This document shows positions 44,365 to 46,734 of a DNA stretch of 46,734 bases, piece after piece. The translations under genes were made by a program, and so were the position numbers. Each line of letters opens with the position of its first letter. The stretch's first letter is position 1. The notes under the pieces are model-generated. The model was given only the letters and a program-made list of their open reading frames with translations. It was not told where the DNA came from and ran no database searches. The DNA is from Acidobacteriota bacterium (GTDB lineage: Bacteria; Acidobacteriota; Vicinamibacteria; Vicinamibacterales; JAHECP01): contig JAHECP010000030.1 of NCBI GenBank assembly GCA_024641665.1, forward strand, positions 1 to 46,734. The letters are read 5' to 3'.

Positions 44365-44632
44365 CGAAGCTCCGCCTGAAACCATCGACTGGACACCTCA
44401 ACTGTGATAGTCATGACGGGTCCGGTAATCCTTCAGCAATGCTCTGCCGCAGGGTAGGCGCGCGGCCTGGCCGGCTGGCCGTGTCCCTGCCCTGTCCCGG
44501 ATGAGACGCAGACGTGTCTGTATCCGCTGGTCCGGGCCCTTCCGCGAGGCATGATTGACCCGGGCCGGCGTCAGGTGGCCATGACTGCCGCTGATCCAGG
44601 CGAAGACCCGGCAGGGGCGCGGGACAACCGGC

Positions 44633-45904
44633 ATGCATCGAGTGGTGGTGACGGGCATCGGGCTCACGACGGCGTTGGGACCGGACCTGGCGACCGTGTG
44701 GCCGCGCCTGCTGGCGGGCGACAACGGCATCGCGCCGATTACGTATTTCGACGCGTCCCAGTACGACTGCCGCGTGGCCGCCGAGGTGCGCCGCCCGCCG
44801 ATCGACGAGACCGGCCTCGAGTCGATTCCGTTCGACCACTGCCGCCGGGGCGTGCGGCTCTTCCTCGGCGTCTGCCGTGAGGCCTGGGCGGACGCCGGCC
44901 TGGACGCGGACCGGATCGATGCGCGCCGGGTCGGCGTGGCCGCGGGCACCAGCGTGAACTACGTGCACGCCGGGCTCATTCGTGAGCACTACCGCTTCCG
45001 GCGGCCGGGCGCCACCGCCCTGGACCTGCCGCGGTTCGCGGCCGAGGGCGGCACCGAGCCGCCGTTCCACTTCCACCGCCGGCTCGGGGAGATGACGGCG
45101 ACGGTGCCGGCCCGGGCGCTGGGGCTCGCGGGCCCGACGCTCGCGATCGACACGGCCTGCGCGGCGAGCGCGTTCGCGATCGGCGAGGCCTGCCGGCTCA
45201 TCGCGCGCGGCCGCGCCGACGCGATGCTGGCCGGCGGCGCCGCGTCGCTCGTGGCGCCCGTGGGAATCCTGGCGTTCTCGGTCCTGGGCGCGCTCAGCCG
45301 CAACCCCGACCCGGAGGCGGCCTCGAGGCCCTTCGATCGCCGGCGTGACGGGTTCGTGATGGGCGAAGGCGGCGGCGCCCTGCTCCTGGAGCGCCGCGAC
45401 TTGGCCGTGGCGCGCGGGGCGCGCATCTACGCCGAGGTTGCCGGCTACGGTGCCACGCTGAACGCGCACAACCTCACCGACCCGTCGCCGGACGGCGGCG
45501 CGGAGGTGCGCGCGATGGAGCTGGCGCTCGCGGACGCGGGCCTGGCGCCCGACGAGGTCGACTACATCGCGGCCCACGGCACGTCGACGCCCAAGAACGA
45601 CGCGGCCGAGACGGCCGCCATCAAGCGGGTGTACCGGGGGCACGCGCGGCGGCTGGCGGTCTCCTCCTGCAAGGGGCAGCTCGGCCACACCATCTCGGCG
45701 GCGGGCGTGTGCAACGCGATTTGCGCCATCAAGGCGGTGAGCGACGGGCACGTGCCGCCCACCGCCCACTACGGCGAGCCGGATCCGGCGTGCGATCTGG
45801 ACTACGTGCCCAACGTGGGGCGTCAGGCGCGAGTGCGCGCGGCGGTGGCGCATGCGTTCGCGTTCGGAGGCCAGAACGCCGTGCTGGCCGTGAAGGGCGC
45901 CTGA
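44633..45904 (+). CDS. Beta-ketoacyl-ACP synthase (FabF/KAS II-like)
   Basis: This 423-residue thiolase-fold condensing enzyme has a complete Cys-His-His triad: Cys176 in DTACAAS, His315 in AAHGTST and His352 in QLGHTIS, as in FabF. Other landmarks are VVTGIGLTTALG at the N-terminus and GFVMGEGGGALLLE. It extends an acyl chain by decarboxylative condensation with malonyl-ACP. Pairing with a dedicated acyl-carrier protein downstream (start 52 bp later) and an adenylating-enzyme remnant suggests a specialised lipid/polyketide pathway rather than housekeeping fatty-acid synthesis. ATG 44633 lacks a strong ribosome site. The 268-bp gap before it (44365-44632) shows no gene or clear repeat. Confidence 0.92.
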   Translation: MHRVVVTGIGLTTALGPDLATVWPRLLAGDNGIAPITYFDASQYDCRVAAEVRRPPIDETGLESIPFDHCRRGVRLFLGVCREAWADAGLDADRIDARRVGVAAGTSVNYVHAGLIREHYRFRRPGATALDLPRFAAEGGTEPPFHFHRRLGEMTATVPARALGLAGPTLAIDTACAASAFAIGEACRLIARGRADAMLAGGAASLVAPVGILAFSVLGALSRNPDPEAASRPFDRRRDGFVMGEGGGALLLERRDLAVARGARIYAEVAGYGATLNAHNLTDPSPDGGAEVRAMELALADAGLAPDEVDYIAAHGTSTPKNDAAETAAIKRVYRGHARRLAVSSCKGQLGHTISAAGVCNAICAIKAVSDGHVPPTAHYGEPDPACDLDYVPNVGRQARVRAAVAHAFAFGGQNAVLAVKGA

Positions 45905-45955
45905 GGCGGCGGCTCTCAGGACACCGGCACATCAGGGAGCGTGAAAGGAACGACG

Positions 45956-46537
45956 ATGCTCAACGCGACACTCGACGCACGTGACCAGGAAATCCTCGAA
46001 CGGTTCGCCCGGGTCGTGGCCACGAGCCTGCGAATCGACCCCGCACAGGTGACACGCGAGGCGAATCTCGCCGACCTCGGCGCCGAGTCGCTGGACCTGC
46101 TCGAGATCACGATGGACGCAGAAGAGGAGTTCAACATCCTGATCCCGCAGAAGAACATCCTGCAGATGGCGCAGGAGGTGTTCGGCGCCGAGGTCCTGGT
46201 GCGCGACGGGCGGCTCACCGAGGAGGGCCGGAAGTTCTTCGCGCACCGGATGCCCGAGGTGGATCCGTCGGTGTGGGGCGAGCTTACCGTGGCGGAGTTC
46301 GGGCAGATCTTCCTGAACGTCACGACGTGGGTGCGGATGATCCGCGGGCTCATCGACAGCTCGCCGCGCGCGTGCCCGCAGTGCGGCACGCCGTTCGGCA
46401 AGGCCGTGGCCGGCCGGGTCACGTGCGCGAAGTGCGCCACCGAGCGGGATCTGCCGTCGGGCGACGACCTGAACCGCCGCTGGGTGCAGGAGTACTACGA
46501 GGCTGAGCATCGCCAGCGCAGCTCAGCATCCGCGTGA
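45956..46537 (+). CDS. Acyl-carrier protein fused to a C-terminal zinc-ribbon domain
   Basis: This is a 193-residue protein. Residues 1-80 form an acyl-carrier domain: helix I (DQEILERFARVVATSLRI), then LGAESLDLLEIT, with Ser45 as the phosphopantetheine attachment site (the usual DSL is ESL here). The rest (about residues 85-193) is unlike ordinary ACPs, which end near residue 80. It holds a helical segment (SVWGELTVAEFGQIFL) and a four-cysteine zinc-ribbon pair, CPQC at 140-143 and CAKC at 157-160. ATG 45956 follows AAAGGA (7 nt) and is preferred to GTG 45941. It would carry the acyl chain for the upstream ketosynthase. The zinc-ribbon extension has no known role that I can name. Confidence 0.85.
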   Translation: MLNATLDARDQEILERFARVVATSLRIDPAQVTREANLADLGAESLDLLEITMDAEEEFNILIPQKNILQMAQEVFGAEVLVRDGRLTEEGRKFFAHRMPEVDPSVWGELTVAEFGQIFLNVTTWVRMIRGLIDSSPRACPQCGTPFGKAVAGRVTCAKCATERDLPSGDDLNRRWVQEYYEAEHRQRSSASA

Positions 46538-46734
46538 CAGAGCCTGGATGCCGCGTGATCGCCATCCGCCAGCGCCTGTCCGAGGCGCTGGCGCTCGTGC
46601 CCGACCGCGTCGTCCTGCTCGCGCCGGGCACGCGGCCGCGGACCTCGTCCGGCAAGCTGCGGCGGCGCGCGGCGCTCGAGCGGCTGCGCGGCGACGAGCT
46701 CGCGGCGCCGCGCCGGGTGACCGCGCTGGGCATG
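46534..46734 (+). CDS. C-terminal remnant of an acyl-AMP ligase (ANL superfamily), running off the window
   Basis: GTG 46534 overlaps the ACP stop (GTGA). The translation reads VIAIRQRLSEALALVPDRVV, then LLAPGTRPRTSSGKLRRRAALERL. PRTSSGKLRRRA is the conserved C-terminal lysine motif (A10) of AMP-forming acyl ligases such as fatty-acyl-AMP ligases. The adenylation domain that should precede it (about 450 residues) is absent, since the ACP gene occupies that position. The ORF is open at the window edge, at 67 residues. It is either a decayed fragment of a lost ligase or the start of a chimeric protein. No ribosome site other than the coupled overlap is visible. Confidence 0.7.
   Translation, partial: MTEPGCRVIAIRQRLSEALALVPDRVVLLAPGTRPRTSSGKLRRRAALERLRGDELAAPRRVTALGM

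Overview
This is a GC-rich (visually about two-thirds G+C), gene-dense bacterial chromosome segment. Its gene content points to the Acidobacteriota, most likely a Vicinamibacteria-type soil lineage. The evidence is an 'acidobacterial duplicated orphan permease' (ADOP, MacB-like), sortilin/VPS10- and BNR-type beta-propellers, secreted S9, M20, M24 and M28 peptidases, a TonB-dependent receptor, Tat-exported glycoside hydrolases, and many short palindromic and heptad repeats between genes. This placement is inferred from gene families; no rRNA or tRNA gene was recognised in the window. Layout. 1-1220 looks like a small integron-cassette remnant without integrase: an antitoxin/toxin pair ending in a textbook attC hairpin, then a four-helix membrane protein ending in a degenerate attC-like site. 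1413-3038 is an endonuclease/exonuclease/phosphatase-family gene broken by an in-frame TAG. 3076-5357 (-) is an amidohydrolase/amino-acid permease operon. 5600-8400 holds a Gfo/Idh/MocA oxidoreductase and a fucose-isomerase-like protein. 8785-15687 holds secreted peptidases and a BNR propeller. 15766-19729 is a divergent GH31 glycosidase / FGGY sugar kinase pair. 19824-23051 is a very large VPS10-like propeller. 23154-30770 (-) runs GH2 glycosidase, galM, a haem lipoprotein, an NTF2-like lipoprotein and ADOP. 30909-35437 (+) is a co-directional run of small enzymes ending in a CocE-type hydrolase. 35434-38714 (-) is an aldo/keto reductase and a Tat-exported putative glycosidase. 38817-42144 holds a DUF1648-like membrane protein, a methyltransferase with a signal peptide, and an M28 peptidase. 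42224-44364 is a TonB receptor frameshifted in a C run. 44633 to the end is a ketosynthase / acyl-carrier / adenylating-enzyme-remnant cluster that continues past the window. How the genes fit together: most products are exported enzymes for scavenging peptides and plant-type sugars. GH31, GH2, mutarotase, a xylulokinase-like kinase and a fucose-isomerase-like enzyme would together suit xyloglucan-like side chains, although they are not one operon. The least explained layer is the intergenic DNA. Five spacers carry 146-270 bp foldback (giant imperfect palindrome) elements. Two of these are diverged copies of one element whose arms have changed in a compensatory way. Smaller hairpin families and heptanucleotide arrays sit around them.
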